A model generated the notes under the pieces. That model was not told the origin of the DNA. It did not search any database and saw only the letters and a list, made by a program, of their open reading frames with translations. A stretch of DNA of 64,000 nt from an uncultured Erythrobacter sp. (lineage in GTDB: Bacteria > Pseudomonadota > Alphaproteobacteria > Sphingomonadales > Sphingomonadaceae). Of this stretch, positions 16,944-25,753 are shown piece by piece. The stretch lies in assembly GCA_947499505.1 (NCBI GenBank), contig CANMOQ010000003.1, forward strand, positions 413,562 to 477,561, in the 5' to 3' direction. How positions within the stretch are numbered: the stretch's first letter is position 1; each line of letters starts with the position of its first letter. The position numbers and the translations under genes are program-made.

Positions 16944-19073
16944 ATGCCTAACCCATCACCTTCCGTCATTACCGCACTTGCGCCGAGTAATGTGCGACCC
17001 TTGGGAAAGACTGCTGATGGCCATCCTGTTGTGCGCGTGGAAGCGGGGCCAGATGGCGAGCGCGCAGACTATATCATAGGTGACACCGGCGCGGTGGCGC
17101 TCGAAGGGGAGGCGATCAACCGGGCTGAGGCCAATTCCATCCAGGTGGATGACAATTTGATCGAAGTCGTGGCTCAGCGCCGCGCGAGCTTTGAACATGC
17201 CTATGTCGAGGCCCTGTTTGGCGGCGCTCCGCCCAGCGGCACGATTGAAGACGTCGTCAACAATGCGATGCGCTGGATCGCGATCCTGCCCGACAGCACC
17301 CGCGTGGATGTAAAACGCGGCCTGTTCTTGCTGGAGCTGTGGCTGCGGCGCAGCTTCACCGAGCTTTCCATTGCAGAGCGTCAGCAGCGCCTGACGGACA
17401 AGATTGCTGAGGCTGACTTTGGCATCATCCGCTCGCTTGGGCGGCTGAGAACGGTGTTCTACTCCGCCTATTATCAGCAGCCGGGCAGCTGGAACGGCAT
17501 CGGTTTCGTCCCGCCGCAATCGCGCGCCAATGCAAAGCCATTTGCAGACACGGATGATCTTAACTGCAGCAATCTGGCCGATACCGAGGATTGCGACTGG
17601 TTGGTGATTGGCTCCGGTGCAGGCGGAGCCGCAGCAGCTGCGGCGCTCGCTGCCAAAGGCGATAATGTCCTGATCATCGAAAAGGGTGATTATTGGTCAA
17701 CGGCGGAGATCCGCCACCGAGACGCAGAGCAATATGCGGGCATGTATATTGGCGGCGGTCTGATGACCTCCAGCAACCGCGAAATTGCGATCCTTCAAGC
17801 CGAGTGCATTGGCGGATCATCGCTGGTCAACAATGGTATTTGCTTCCGCCCTGATCAGGCCAATCCGCATCCGCGCACGCAGGATGTGATCCAGCATTGG
17901 AAAGACGAATTCGGCGTCGATGTGAACGCGGGCGGGAAACTGACCGCGGCATTTGACCATTTGTGGACCCGGCTGGGCATTGCGGAGATCCCCGAGGAAA
18001 TATCCGGACCCAATGGCGCGCACTTACGCAATGCCTGGAACGCGTTTAAGGCTCAGGGCCATGGCCGAGCAGACGATGCCAATGTCGAGGCCGCAAGGTT
18101 TGAGAAGAATTATGGCCACAAGACCCCGCAGCACGATCGGTCTTGCTGGGGCTGCGGCTATTGCAATTCCGGCTGTCCCTATGATCGCAAGAGCTCGGTC
18201 GTCCAAACCCTGCTGAAAGACGCGCTGGCAGATGGCGCGCGCATTGCGGAGAACACAGCCGCCTTTCGCATCAACATTGGCTGGAACCTGCACAATAAGC
18301 CGGTGAAGTCGGTTGAGGCGCACCAGAACGGCCACCATGTGCGCATTCGCCCGGCCAAGGGCGCGATTATTGCGGCGGGGACTGGTGCCTCCTCGGCGCT
18401 GATGGAGCGGTTCAATTTTGCCGATATTGGCGAGCAGATTGCCTGCAATCTCGCCTGCCCCGTGATCGCCAAAATGCCGCACGCAGTGAACAGCTGGGAC
18501 GGCGTGCAAATGGGCACTTATGTTGATCGCGGCGATCACCTGATTGAGAGCTGGTTCCACCCGCCCGCGACATTCTCCGCCTCGATGGGCGGATGGTTCG
18601 GCGAATATGTCCGCCGGATGGAATCCTATTCCAACCTGGTTTGCCTTGGCATCCTTATGCCTGTCAGCGATATGGGCGAGGTGAAAGGCGGGCATTTCCG
18701 CGTGAAACTGAAACGCAAGCACCGCGAGCAATTGCGCGGGTTTGTGGTTGATGCCGTAAAGATGCACTTCGCTGGCGGAGCCGAAGAGGTTTATCTTCCC
18801 ACTTCCAGCAATGTCACTGTGCGACCAGGCGATGATATTGAGGCTCTGGTCGAGCAACACCTCAAGGACGGGCACGACTTCATCGTCAGCACCTCTCACC
18901 CGCAAGGCGGCAATGTGATGGGATCCAATCCCAACCGCTCTGTGGTGGGCGCAGATCTGAAGGTGCACGGCACCGGCAACCTCTATGTCGCCGATGCGAG
19001 CGTGTTCCCATCCTCCATCCGGATCAACGCGCAGATGTTTACCATGGCGATGGCGCATTCTGCCTTTGCTTGA
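16944..19073 (+). CDS. GMC-family alcohol oxidase/dehydrogenase with cysteine cluster
   Basis: This 709-aa flavoprotein has an extra N-terminal alpha-helical region of about 200 residues, an FAD-binding GSGAGGAA at 223-230 and the C-terminal GMC features STSHPQGGNVMGS and DASVFPSSIRINAQ. Such N-terminally extended GMC proteins resemble long-chain or fatty-alcohol oxidases. A compact cysteine cluster CWGCGYCNSGCP (C401, C404, C407, C411) is present. ATG at 16944 is chosen for its GGGGAG upstream; the open frame before it has no start support. It would oxidise an alcohol to an aldehyde or ketone, fitting the neighbouring monooxygenase. A terminator-like hairpin follows. Confidence 0.85.
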   Translation: MPNPSPSVITALAPSNVRPLGKTADGHPVVRVEAGPDGERADYIIGDTGAVALEGEAINRAEANSIQVDDNLIEVVAQRRASFEHAYVEALFGGAPPSGTIEDVVNNAMRWIAILPDSTRVDVKRGLFLLELWLRRSFTELSIAERQQRLTDKIAEADFGIIRSLGRLRTVFYSAYYQQPGSWNGIGFVPPQSRANAKPFADTDDLNCSNLADTEDCDWLVIGSGAGGAAAAAALAAKGDNVLIIEKGDYWSTAEIRHRDAEQYAGMYIGGGLMTSSNREIAILQAECIGGSSLVNNGICFRPDQANPHPRTQDVIQHWKDEFGVDVNAGGKLTAAFDHLWTRLGIAEIPEEISGPNGAHLRNAWNAFKAQGHGRADDANVEAARFEKNYGHKTPQHDRSCWGCGYCNSGCPYDRKSSVVQTLLKDALADGARIAENTAAFRINIGWNLHNKPVKSVEAHQNGHHVRIRPAKGAIIAAGTGASSALMERFNFADIGEQIACNLACPVIAKMPHAVNSWDGVQMGTYVDRGDHLIESWFHPPATFSASMGGWFGEYVRRMESYSNLVCLGILMPVSDMGEVKGGHFRVKLKRKHREQLRGFVVDAVKMHFAGGAEEVYLPTSSNVTVRPGDDIEALVEQHLKDGHDFIVSTSHPQGGNVMGSNPNRSVVGADLKVHGTGNLYVADASVFPSSIRINAQMFTMAMAHSAFA

Positions 19074-19087
19074 CGGTATTGCGGCAT

Positions 19088-19108
19088 GGGTCGCTCAAAC
19101 GACCCTTT
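19088..19108 (+). terminator. hairpin terminator after the GMC gene
   Basis: GGGTCG-CTCAAA-CGACCC is followed by TTTAACCC and TTTTT, 15 nt past the GMC stop. It overlaps an upstream in-frame ATG of the next gene, which supports placing that gene's start at 19137. Confidence 0.6.
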
Positions 19109-19136
19109 AACCCTTTTTCGCTATCCCGCAGGCGCG

Positions 19137-20120
19137 ATGACGCAGGCATTTATCACGATTGATACCGAGTATTCCTCGGGGCTGTTTACCGGCGCGGATA
19201 AGGCTGCGCGCGAAGACAATTTTGCGCGCTCGATCGCCTGCATCACGCCCGACGGCCCTGCGGGGATCACCCACAAGCTGGCCAAATTCGCCGAGCACGA
19301 TGTGAAGGCGGTGTTTTTCGTCGATCCGATGCCCGCGATGATCTGGGGCATTGCCGCGATTGAAGATGTGGTCGGACCGATCATCGAGGCTGGCCAGGAT
19401 GTTCAGCTGCATTGCCATACCGAATGGCTCGAGTTGGCCGGGTCCAATGCTGTCATCAAAGACCGCACGGGCGGCAATATCAAAGACTTCACCTTCGAAG
19501 AACAATGCCAGTTGCTCGAATATGCACGCGATGTCCTGATCGCCGCGGGCGCGCCCAAACCGGTCGCCTTTCGAGCCGGCAATTACGGCGCGAACAATGA
19601 CACATTGCGGGCGCTGGCCGCCATTGGCATCCGCTATGACAGCAGCCACTGTCCCGCTTTGGTGGAGAGCGGCCCGTGCGAGATTACGCTGACTGAGCGC
19701 GACCGCTCACCAATGCTGCACGAGGGCATCATCGAAGTGCCCGTGGGCGCGATTGCGACCATCACTGGCGGCCTGCGCCACGCTCAAATAACCGCGCTTT
19801 CGCTGGGCGAAATGACCGCCGCATTGCGCTATGCGCGCAGCACCAATCAGCCCAGCTTCACGCTGGTGACGCACAGTTTTGAGCTGGTCAATCGCAGCAA
19901 GATGACGCTGAACCGGGTCGTGAACGCGCGGTTTGAGGGGCTATGCGAAGCGCTCGCGGACATGGAGGGCGTGACCACCGGCAACTACCGTGCCACCCCG
20001 CCGCTGCACGGTTCAGCCTCCAACCCGCTGCCATCCGATCCGCTGCCCGCGAACCCGCTGCGCACAGGCTGGCGTCTGGCGGAGCAGCTCGCTTCCAACA
20101 CGCTTTACGGTTCGCTTTGA
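19137..20120 (+). CDS. polysaccharide deacetylase-family protein
   Basis: This 327-aa protein has a NodB-like carbohydrate-esterase fold: the TIDTEYSSG strand with a metal-binding aspartate, HCHTEWLEL, and AFRAGNYGANNDTLRAL, features seen in putative polysaccharide deacetylases linked to exopolysaccharide systems. The start at 19137 lies past the upstream hairpin and has GCAGG nearby. Its stop overlaps the start of the acyltransferase-like gene (TGATG), so the two are coupled. It probably removes acetyl groups from a cell-surface or storage glycan. No polymerase or export genes are adjacent, so the glycan is unknown. Confidence 0.8.
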   Translation: MTQAFITIDTEYSSGLFTGADKAAREDNFARSIACITPDGPAGITHKLAKFAEHDVKAVFFVDPMPAMIWGIAAIEDVVGPIIEAGQDVQLHCHTEWLELAGSNAVIKDRTGGNIKDFTFEEQCQLLEYARDVLIAAGAPKPVAFRAGNYGANNDTLRALAAIGIRYDSSHCPALVESGPCEITLTERDRSPMLHEGIIEVPVGAIATITGGLRHAQITALSLGEMTAALRYARSTNQPSFTLVTHSFELVNRSKMTLNRVVNARFEGLCEALADMEGVTTGNYRATPPLHGSASNPLPSDPLPANPLRTGWRLAEQLASNTLYGSL

Positions 20121-21046
20121 TGACAAGCGCTAGCACCTCGATTGACTTCACGGTCGGATCACGGCGGTTGCTGTCCGTTGGCCGAGAGCTGTCGACCTGG
20201 GCCTTTACCTTACAAGATGTGCTGGCAGCCGATGACGCGCCTTTAAGCGCCCCGCAGTCTGGACCGGACGGGGTGCGCGTGCTCTCCGCGCCGCGTTCCG
20301 CCGTGCCCGCAATCCGGGCGCAATTTCCGCAGCATCTGATCGGCGGGCGGCAGGATTATCAGCGCCACTACATCGATATGCGCCCCGCGATCTGCCCAAG
20401 CTATGAAAATTACCTTGCCCGCTTTTCCGGCAAGACCCGCTCAACCCTCAGGCGCAAGCAGCGCAAGCTTGCGAGCGAAGCCGGAGAGAGCTTCGCGATC
20501 ACAGAGCACCGCACTGCGCAAGAGGTTGAGGCGTTTCTGAAAGCCGCCCTGCCCCTGTCGGCCAAGACCTATCAGGCACGCCTGCTTGATGCTGGCCTGC
20601 CAGAGACGCCCGAGGCGCACAAAGAGATGCTCGCCAAGGCTGAGGCAAGCGAAATGCGCTGCTATCTGCTGCATACTGGCGGCGCTGCGATTGCTTACCT
20701 CGCGCTGCCGATAACTGGCGAGACATTGGTCTATGCGCATCTCGGATATGACCCGGACTGGTCGCGCTGGTCACCGGGTACAGTGCTGCAAATGGAGGCG
20801 CTGGAGCGGCTATTCGCTGAGCAGCGCTTTGCTTACTTCGACTTCACCGAAGGCACCGGCTCGCACAAAGCCATGTTCGGGACCGACAGCGCGGATTGCG
20901 CAAGTTTCGTTTTGCTGGAGCCAACGCTGGCCAACCGCGCTCTGCTGAGCGGAAGAGCAGGCTTCGACAATATGGTTGCTGGCACGAAGAGCCTGGCCGC
21001 TCGCACAGGCGCGCTCGGCAAAATGCGCGGATTGCTAAGGGCCTAG
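20120..21046 (+). CDS. GNAT/FemAB-like acyltransferase (CelD/BcsL-type)
   Basis: This 308-aa protein has the YLARFSGKTRSTLRRKQRKL signature and a C-terminal GNAT fold (YAHLGYDPDWSRWSPGTVLQ, FDFTEGTGSHKAMFG) typical of Acetyltransf_6 proteins found with exopolysaccharide and PEP-CTERM loci. Its ATG shares one base with the TGA of the deacetylase gene, so both are made together, perhaps as acetylation/deacetylation partners acting on one glycan. It ends 92 bp from the convergent rplA gene with a hairpin between. Confidence 0.8.
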   Translation: MTSASTSIDFTVGSRRLLSVGRELSTWAFTLQDVLAADDAPLSAPQSGPDGVRVLSAPRSAVPAIRAQFPQHLIGGRQDYQRHYIDMRPAICPSYENYLARFSGKTRSTLRRKQRKLASEAGESFAITEHRTAQEVEAFLKAALPLSAKTYQARLLDAGLPETPEAHKEMLAKAEASEMRCYLLHTGGAAIAYLALPITGETLVYAHLGYDPDWSRWSPGTVLQMEALERLFAEQRFAYFDFTEGTGSHKAMFGTDSADCASFVLLEPTLANRALLSGRAGFDNMVAGTKSLAARTGALGKMRGLLRA

Positions 21047-21050
21047 ATGC

Positions 21051-21090
21051 AAAAAGGGCCGGAAGCGTCAGCTCCCAGCCCCTTTTATCA
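21051..21090. terminator. bidirectional terminator between the acyltransferase gene and rplA
   Basis: An A-rich/GGGCCGG arm (21051-21062) faces a CCCAGCCCC/TTTT arm (21073-21086) with A/T-rich flanks on both sides, between two converging genes. The stem has internal mismatches. Confidence 0.6.
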
Positions 21091-21137
21091 ATTTGGACCA
21101 ATCGGTTCCGAAGGAACCGCGAGATCATTAGGTCAAA

Positions 21138-21833
21138 TTAAGCGCCTTCGATTTCCGCGAAGTCGATCTTAACACCTGGGCCCATGGTCGAGGTCAGAGT
21201 GACCTTCTTCACATATTTGCCCTTCGCGCCAGTTGGCTTGGCTTTGACGATCGCTTGCGTCAGCGCTTCAAAGTTTGCCTTCAGCGCATCGTCTGAGAAC
21301 GACAGCTTGCCGATGCCGGTGTGGACGATGCCCATCTTCTCAACGCGGAACTCAACCTGGCCGCCCTTGGCGTCCTTAACGGCTTGCTCAACGTTTGGAG
21401 TGACCGTGCCCAACTTCGGGTTCGGCATCAGGCCCTTTGGACCCAGAACCTTACCAAGGCGGCCAACAACGCCCATCATGTCAGGGGTCGCGATGATCCG
21501 GTCATAATCGAGATTGCCAGCCTGCATGTCTTCCATGAGGTCTTCCGCGCCAACCTTGTCAGCACCAGCGGCAGTGGCCTTGTCCGCATTGTCGCCGCGC
21601 GCAAACACAGCAACTTTCACGTCCTTACCAGTGCCTGATGGCAGCGAGACCATGCCGCGAACCATTTGGTCAGCGTGGCGTGGGTCAACGCCCAGGTTCA
21701 TCGCAATTTCGACTGTCTCGTCGAACTTCTTAGACGCATGCTCGCGCAGGGTCTTGATCGCGTCGTCAACGCCGTAGAGCTTTTCTGAATCGAGCTCAGC
21801 GCGCAGTTTTTGATTTTTGGTAAGCTTCGGCAT
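21138..21833 (-). CDS. rplA: 50S ribosomal protein L1
   Basis: This 231-aa protein is full length for L1 with [46 protein letters not shown] and [13 protein letters not shown]1 forms the mobile stalk near the ribosomal E site, and in known bacteria represses its own operon by binding the mRNA leader. It follows rplK after two nt. rplJ/rplL, the usual next genes, are replaced here by an unrelated convergent gene. Confidence 0.98.
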   Translation of the reverse strand: MPKLTKNQKLRAELDSEKLYGVDDAIKTLREHASKKFDETVEIAMNLGVDPRHADQMVRGMVSLPSGTGKDVKVAVFARGDNADKATAAGADKVGAEDLMEDMQAGNLDYDRIIATPDMMGVVGRLGKVLGPKGLMPNPKLGTVTPNVEQAVKDAKGGQVEFRVEKMGIVHTGIGKLSFSDDALKANFEALTQAIVKAKPTGAKGKYVKKVTLTSTMGPGVKIDFAEIEGA

Positions 21834-21835
21834 GA

Positions 21836-22267
21836 TCAGCCCTCCACCACTTCGAGGCCCATCGAACGAGCAGAGCCCGCGATGATCTTCACAGCCTGGT
21901 CAATATCGTTCGCGTTGAGGTCAGCCATTTTCGCCTCAGCGATTTCCTTCAGCGCGCTGGTCTTGATCGAGCCAGCGACAACCTTGCCCGGCTCGCCAGA
22001 GCCTTTCTTCAGCTTCGCGGCCTTCTTGATCAGGTACGATGCTGGCGGGGTTTTGGTGGTGAAGGTGAATGAGCGATCCGCATAAACCGTGATGGTGGTG
22101 GGGATCGGAGCGTTCTTCTCAAGGTCCTGTGTCGCGGCGTTAAACGCCTTACAGAATTCCATGATGTTCACGCCGCGCTGACCCAAAGCTGGGCCGATTG
22201 GCGGTGATGGGTTTGCTGTACCAGCTGGAACTTGCAGCTTGATATAGCCTTCAATTTTCTTGGCCAC
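21836..22267 (-). CDS. rplK: 50S ribosomal protein L11
   Basis: This 143-aa protein is full length for L11: [52 protein letters not shown] and [11 protein letters not shown]. It binds the GTPase-associated region of 23S rRNA and is needed for stringent signalling by RelA. AAAGGAGG precedes the ATG. In most bacteria it follows nusG directly, but here 2.7 kb of other genes lie between, so rplK-rplA should have its own promoter in the 200-bp gap upstream. Confidence 0.98.
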   Translation of the reverse strand: MAKKIEGYIKLQVPAGTANPSPPIGPALGQRGVNIMEFCKAFNAATQDLEKNAPIPTTITVYADRSFTFTTKTPPASYLIKKAAKLKKGSGEPGKVVAGSIKTSALKEIAEAKMADLNANDIDQAVKIIAGSARSMGLEVVEG

Positions 22268-22464
22268 TTAGGGCCTCCTTTCACACTGTCAGATGCGCGT
22301 TTCAGCCCACCTGCATGTTAAGCGGTCAAACAGCCCATTTGCATGAGCCTCCCGCACGAGATTTCCGTCAGCAATGCTGGGGAAGCGGGCGCAATAGCGC
22401 GGTGCATGCAAAAAGCAAGTAAATTGACGGCCTAGATTAAGCCGCAATCCCGCTCGTAAACGGC

Positions 22465-22683
22465 CTAACTTGCTCCGCGCAGACGCGCCAGCTCTGCCCG
22501 CGGGGTCTTCATGCCCTTGGTTCGGCTTGTGAGGTGATACCTGCGGCATAGCTCGCAGCGATAGGCGCGCAGCTTGAACGGCGCAGCCTCAGCTGCTGCC
22601 TCAGCCTCATCGACAGAGGCGAAGCGCGCTTTCTTGCGGCAGATGGAAAGCTTGGTCTTCATGCCATGGGCGGTGTGCCACAT
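22465..22683 (-). CDS. small zinc-ribbon-like hypothetical protein
   Basis: This 72-aa basic protein contains KTKLSICRKKARF near the start and RAYRCELCRRYHLTSR in the middle: one early cysteine, a CxxC and a histidine, suiting one zinc site. Similar short proteins of unknown function occur in alphaproteobacteria. The start could also be the internal methionine seven codons later (22662); neither has a strong ribosome-binding site. It sits between rplK and the divergent ABA4-like gene. No function is assigned. Confidence 0.6.
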   Translation of the reverse strand: MWHTAHGMKTKLSICRKKARFASVDEAEAAAEAAPFKLRAYRCELCRRYHLTSRTKGMKTPRAELARLRGAS

Positions 22684-22797
22684 AGCCTGCCGCCTGTCCT
22701 CCCCTACTTCCCCATCACCCTGCCTCTTGGTCCATCCCCTTGCGAAGCAGAGTGTATTATATTAGCAATACGCCAAATCCTTTGGAGGGGCAGGCAC

Positions 22798-23262
22798 TTG
22801 GCATCACCTGAGCAGATATTTGGATGGGCAGGACAGGCCGCAATGCTGGGCTGGATCATCCTGATCTTTCTTCCGCGCCGCTGGCCGCAATTGCTGTGGC
22901 TCCCGCGTTTCATCATCCCCTTCGGACTGTCGCTGCTCTATTCGGGTCTCGCCATGAGCCATATCCTGACCGTCGAAGGGGGCGGATTTGGATCGCTGGC
23001 CGAGGTCAAAACACTGCTGTCGAATGATTGGGCCTTGCTCGCTGGCTGGGTCCACTATCTCGCCTTTGATCTGTTCATCGGCGGATGGATCGCAGTTCAG
23101 GCGGACAAGGTCGGCATCTCTCGCCTGGTTCAGGCTCCAATCCTACTCGCAACATTTATGGCGGGGCCCCTGGGCCTTGCGCTGTTCATGGCGATGCGAG
23201 CCGGATACTTTAGGCGAGCTTCCGCAGCGCCAGACATGCCAATTGCGGGGGAAGCGGTATGA
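22798..23262 (+). CDS. ABA4-like (DUF4281) membrane protein
   Basis: This protein of about 154 aa has four hydrophobic segments and the motif GWVHYLAFDLFIGGWI, typical of ABA4-like/DUF4281 proteins named after the plant neoxanthin-synthesis factor. Its bacterial role is not established, although carotenoid-producing sphingomonads often carry it. A TTG start at 22798 is chosen because GGAGGGG lies 9 nt upstream; the longer open frame overlaps the promoter region. The next gene starts within its stop codon (ATGA overlap). Confidence 0.7.
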   Translation: MASPEQIFGWAGQAAMLGWIILIFLPRRWPQLLWLPRFIIPFGLSLLYSGLAMSHILTVEGGGFGSLAEVKTLLSNDWALLAGWVHYLAFDLFIGGWIAVQADKVGISRLVQAPILLATFMAGPLGLALFMAMRAGYFRRASAAPDMPIAGEAV

Positions 23263-24089
23263 GTGCAGCGACAGAAGCCAAATCCTCTTGGATGCCGCTC
23301 CTACCTCAGCTGGATGATGACCATGTCACGCGGCTGCTGCTGACATTTGCGCTGTTTATGGGCGCGGCCTTCGTGGTGTTCATCCCCGCCTGGGTGATGG
23401 ATCAACGTTTGCTGGACAGCGCCGCAATCTGGACCAAGCCGCAAAAGTTCAATGTCTCTTTCGTCGTCCATTTCGCAACCTTGGCGATCCTCGCTCAGCA
23501 GGTGCCGCGCGCGGCGCGCTCTGGCAAAGTGATGACGATATTCACCTATCTCGCTGGCGTGGGCTTGGTGTTCGAGTTCGTCTACCTCAACACTCAGGCC
23601 GCGCGCGGCGTGCGCTCCCACTTCAACTATGACAGCGCATTTGAGCAGGTCATGTACGGCCTGATGGGTCTGGGTGCGGTGCTGCTGATGACAATTGCGG
23701 TCGCGATAGCTGTGCAGGTGTGGCGCACAGCAGACCGGTCGCAGCGTGGGCTTTGGCTGGGCTCAGTGACGGGCTGCATCGGGGCCTTCATCACCACCGT
23801 GATCTTCGGCTTCTATATGTCGGCCGAAGGCCGGTACGTTGGCGCCCCGCTAACCGGAGGCGGCGAGGTGATCCCGTTCTTTGGCTGGAGCCGCGAATAT
23901 GGCGACCTCAGACCCGCCCATTTCGTCAGCATGCATATGCTTCAGGCGATACCCCTCATCGGCTGGGTCGCAGATAAGAGGGGTTGGAATGCGACGCTTG
24001 TGGTGAGCGTAGCGGTGGTGCTGCAACTGGCATTGGCGACATTCCTGTTCATGCAGGCGATCGCGGGCAAACCGTTCTGGCCGGTTTAG
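23259..24089 (+). CDS. conserved multi-pass membrane protein of unknown function
   Basis: This 276-aa protein has about seven predicted membrane spans, with loops containing WTKPQKFNVSFVVHFATLA, FNYDSAFEQVMYGLMG and PAHFVSMHMLQAIPLIGWVA. The conserved histidines and charged residues in or near membrane segments hint at a cofactor or pigment role, but I do not recognise the family. It overlaps the ABA4-like gene by four bases, so the two are probably one functional unit. Its 3' end also overlaps the last four bases of the convergent GH12-like gene. Confidence 0.7.
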   Translation: MSAATEAKSSWMPLLPQLDDDHVTRLLLTFALFMGAAFVVFIPAWVMDQRLLDSAAIWTKPQKFNVSFVVHFATLAILAQQVPRAARSGKVMTIFTYLAGVGLVFEFVYLNTQAARGVRSHFNYDSAFEQVMYGLMGLGAVLLMTIAVAIAVQVWRTADRSQRGLWLGSVTGCIGAFITTVIFGFYMSAEGRYVGAPLTGGGEVIPFFGWSREYGDLRPAHFVSMHMLQAIPLIGWVADKRGWNATLVVSVAVVLQLALATFLFMQAIAGKPFWPV

Positions 24090-24931
24090 GACGCAGTTAT
24101 AACTTCGAAGCTATCTACCCAAGCGACGCCTTCGCCATCCATAATCTCTGTGCCGACTTCGATATCTGCAACATAGAATTGCTGCAGCCCGAGATCTTTG
24201 AGCAGGGGATCACCAAGCAATCTCGCCGCATCAAATCGCATATCGAATGATGGATCTTCGGCTTTGATTGCCAAATATATCCATTGATTATCGTTCACCC
24301 CGGATGCGTCGCCCCAATTGCGATCAAGCCAAACGGACCATTTCTGGCCGCCATCCTCAATCACGCCGATGCGCTCACCCGCCGGATCCATCTGCCCTTT
24401 GGTTGCATAAGTCCAGAACATGATTTCGGCGCGAATGATATCGCGGTTTTGCTCATCACCGATTTCGGAATTGTCGACCAGCCACATGGTGGTCGCGATG
24501 TTGTAATTGCCGTTTGAGACAACGCGCAGCCGATGGGCAATCTCGACCTTTTGGGTATCGGCCAGAGCCAATGGAAAGCGGTCGTCGACCTTGGGCAGCG
24601 GGTCCCACGGCGAAGAACCGATCTTTACCTGAGGCTGAGCGAAGATGTCGCTGCTGGAGTTCGGCCACCGCCAATACCAGCCATAAGTCGGCTCGTCCGC
24701 ATTACCGTCTTCGACAATGCATTGGCGCCAAGCGAAATCCCTCGCAGCGCCCTTGTTCCAGACGTTGTTGTAATAGATCGCGCCGTCATATTCGACGGAT
24801 GCGTAATCACTGCAATCGAGTTCGGTGAACTCAGGCAGATCGATAGGAATTGGCTCTTCAGCACATCCAAACAAAGCCAAAGCGCCTGAGAGCGCTGCGG
24901 CTTTTGTCAGTTGGTGCAAACCTGAGCGCAA
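24086..24931 (-). CDS. GH12-like glycoside hydrolase, predicted lipoprotein
   Basis: This 281-aa protein has a signal peptide with a lipobox (ALFGC) and then the features of glycoside hydrolase family 12: YYNNVWN near residue 55, YGWYWRWP, AEIMFWTYATKGQMDPAG with the likely nucleophile glutamate, GGQKWSVWLDRN, and a C-terminal GTEIMDGEGVAWVDSF with the likely acid/base glutamate. GH12 enzymes cleave beta-1,4-glucan, xyloglucan or mixed-linkage glucan. The gene starts only five nt after the nusG stop, so it is probably co-transcribed with a transcription-factor gene, an odd pairing. Membrane anchoring suggests cleavage of short oligosaccharides at the cell surface or in the periplasm. Confidence 0.75.
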   Translation of the reverse strand: MRSGLHQLTKAAALSGALALFGCAEEPIPIDLPEFTELDCSDYASVEYDGAIYYNNVWNKGAARDFAWRQCIVEDGNADEPTYGWYWRWPNSSSDIFAQPQVKIGSSPWDPLPKVDDRFPLALADTQKVEIAHRLRVVSNGNYNIATTMWLVDNSEIGDEQNRDIIRAEIMFWTYATKGQMDPAGERIGVIEDGGQKWSVWLDRNWGDASGVNDNQWIYLAIKAEDPSFDMRFDAARLLGDPLLKDLGLQQFYVADIEVGTEIMDGEGVAWVDSFEVITAS

Positions 24932-24936
24932 TGCGC

Positions 24937-25473
24937 TTACTTGACCAGTTCAACCTGTTCGAAGTCGAGCTCAACCGGGGTTGCCCGGCCAAAGATCGAG
25001 ACGGAAACCTTGACCTTCGCTTTGTCGAAGTCGAGCTCTTCCACCACGCCGTTGAAGCTGGCGAATGGCCCGTCGAGCACTTTGACGCTGTCGCCAATTT
25101 CGTAATCGACGCTGACCTGCTGCTTGGGCGCAGCCTTCGCTTCTTCGACGCCGCCGAAATAGCGCGCGGCCTCTTTTTCGCTGATCGGTTGCGGCTTGTT
25201 GTTGTTGCCAAGAAAGCCGGTGACCTTCGGGGTGTTTTTGACGAGGTGATAAATGTCGTCATTCATCCGCAGCTTTGCGAGCACATAGCCCGGCATAAAC
25301 TTGCGCTCGACCTGGACCTTCTTGCCGCGTTTAACTTCGGTGATGGTCTCGGTCGGCACTTCGACTTCTTCAACGCCCTCGGACAAGCCAAGCCGCTCAG
25401 CCTCAGAGATGATCGCCTCTTTGACCTTGTTTTCGAAGCCCGAATAAGCGTGGATGATGTACCAGCGAGCCAT
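24937..25473 (-). CDS. nusG: transcription termination/antitermination factor NusG
   Basis: This 178-aa protein has the NGN domain (MARWYIIHAYSGFENKVKEA to KFMPGYVLAKLRM) and a C-terminal KOW domain (GDSVKVLDGPFASFNGVVEE). NusG binds RNA polymerase, raises processivity and links to Rho or to ribosomal S10. It is preceded by secE as usual, but is followed by the GH12-like lipoprotein gene rather than rplK. Confidence 0.98.
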   Translation of the reverse strand: MARWYIIHAYSGFENKVKEAIISEAERLGLSEGVEEVEVPTETITEVKRGKKVQVERKFMPGYVLAKLRMNDDIYHLVKNTPKVTGFLGNNNKPQPISEKEAARYFGGVEEAKAAPKQQVSVDYEIGDSVKVLDGPFASFNGVVEELDFDKAKVKVSVSIFGRATPVELDFEQVELVK

Positions 25474-25543
25474 GATTAATCCCTAGAAAGTCGAAAATGA
25501 ACCGATGAGCCGAGCGGGAGGTGATACTCGCCGCGGGGCCAAA

Positions 25544-25753
25544 TTATGCGAGTGTGAGCAGCCAGCTGACGATAGCGCTGAAGACAGAATCAATGCCGAG
25601 GAAGAACAGCGACAGGATCACCATCATGATAAAGACGAAGATCGCGGTACGGATCGTCTCTTCACGCGTCGGCCACACAACCTTGCTGGTCTCAGACCGA
25701 ACCTGGTTCATGAACTCAGCGGGTGATGTTCTGCTCTTTTTCTCTTCGGCCAT
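25544..25753 (-). CDS. secE: preprotein translocase subunit SecE
   Basis: This 69-aa single-span protein has the conserved amphipathic helix EFMNQVRSETSKVVWPTREE followed by a transmembrane segment (TAIFVFIMMVILSLFFLGID). SecE clamps SecY in the Sec translocon. The methionine at 25753 is chosen because the protein then has the normal short length; the long upstream extension is not protein-like. nusG follows 70 nt downstream on the same strand. Confidence 0.95.
   Translation of the reverse strand: MAEEKKSRTSPAEFMNQVRSETSKVVWPTREETIRTAIFVFIMMVILSLFFLGIDSVFSAIVSWLLTLA

Noticed and set aside
18024..19058. A 344-codon open frame antisense to the GMC gene
   Set aside because: Mirror of the GMC coding sequence; no ribosome-binding site or protein-like motifs.
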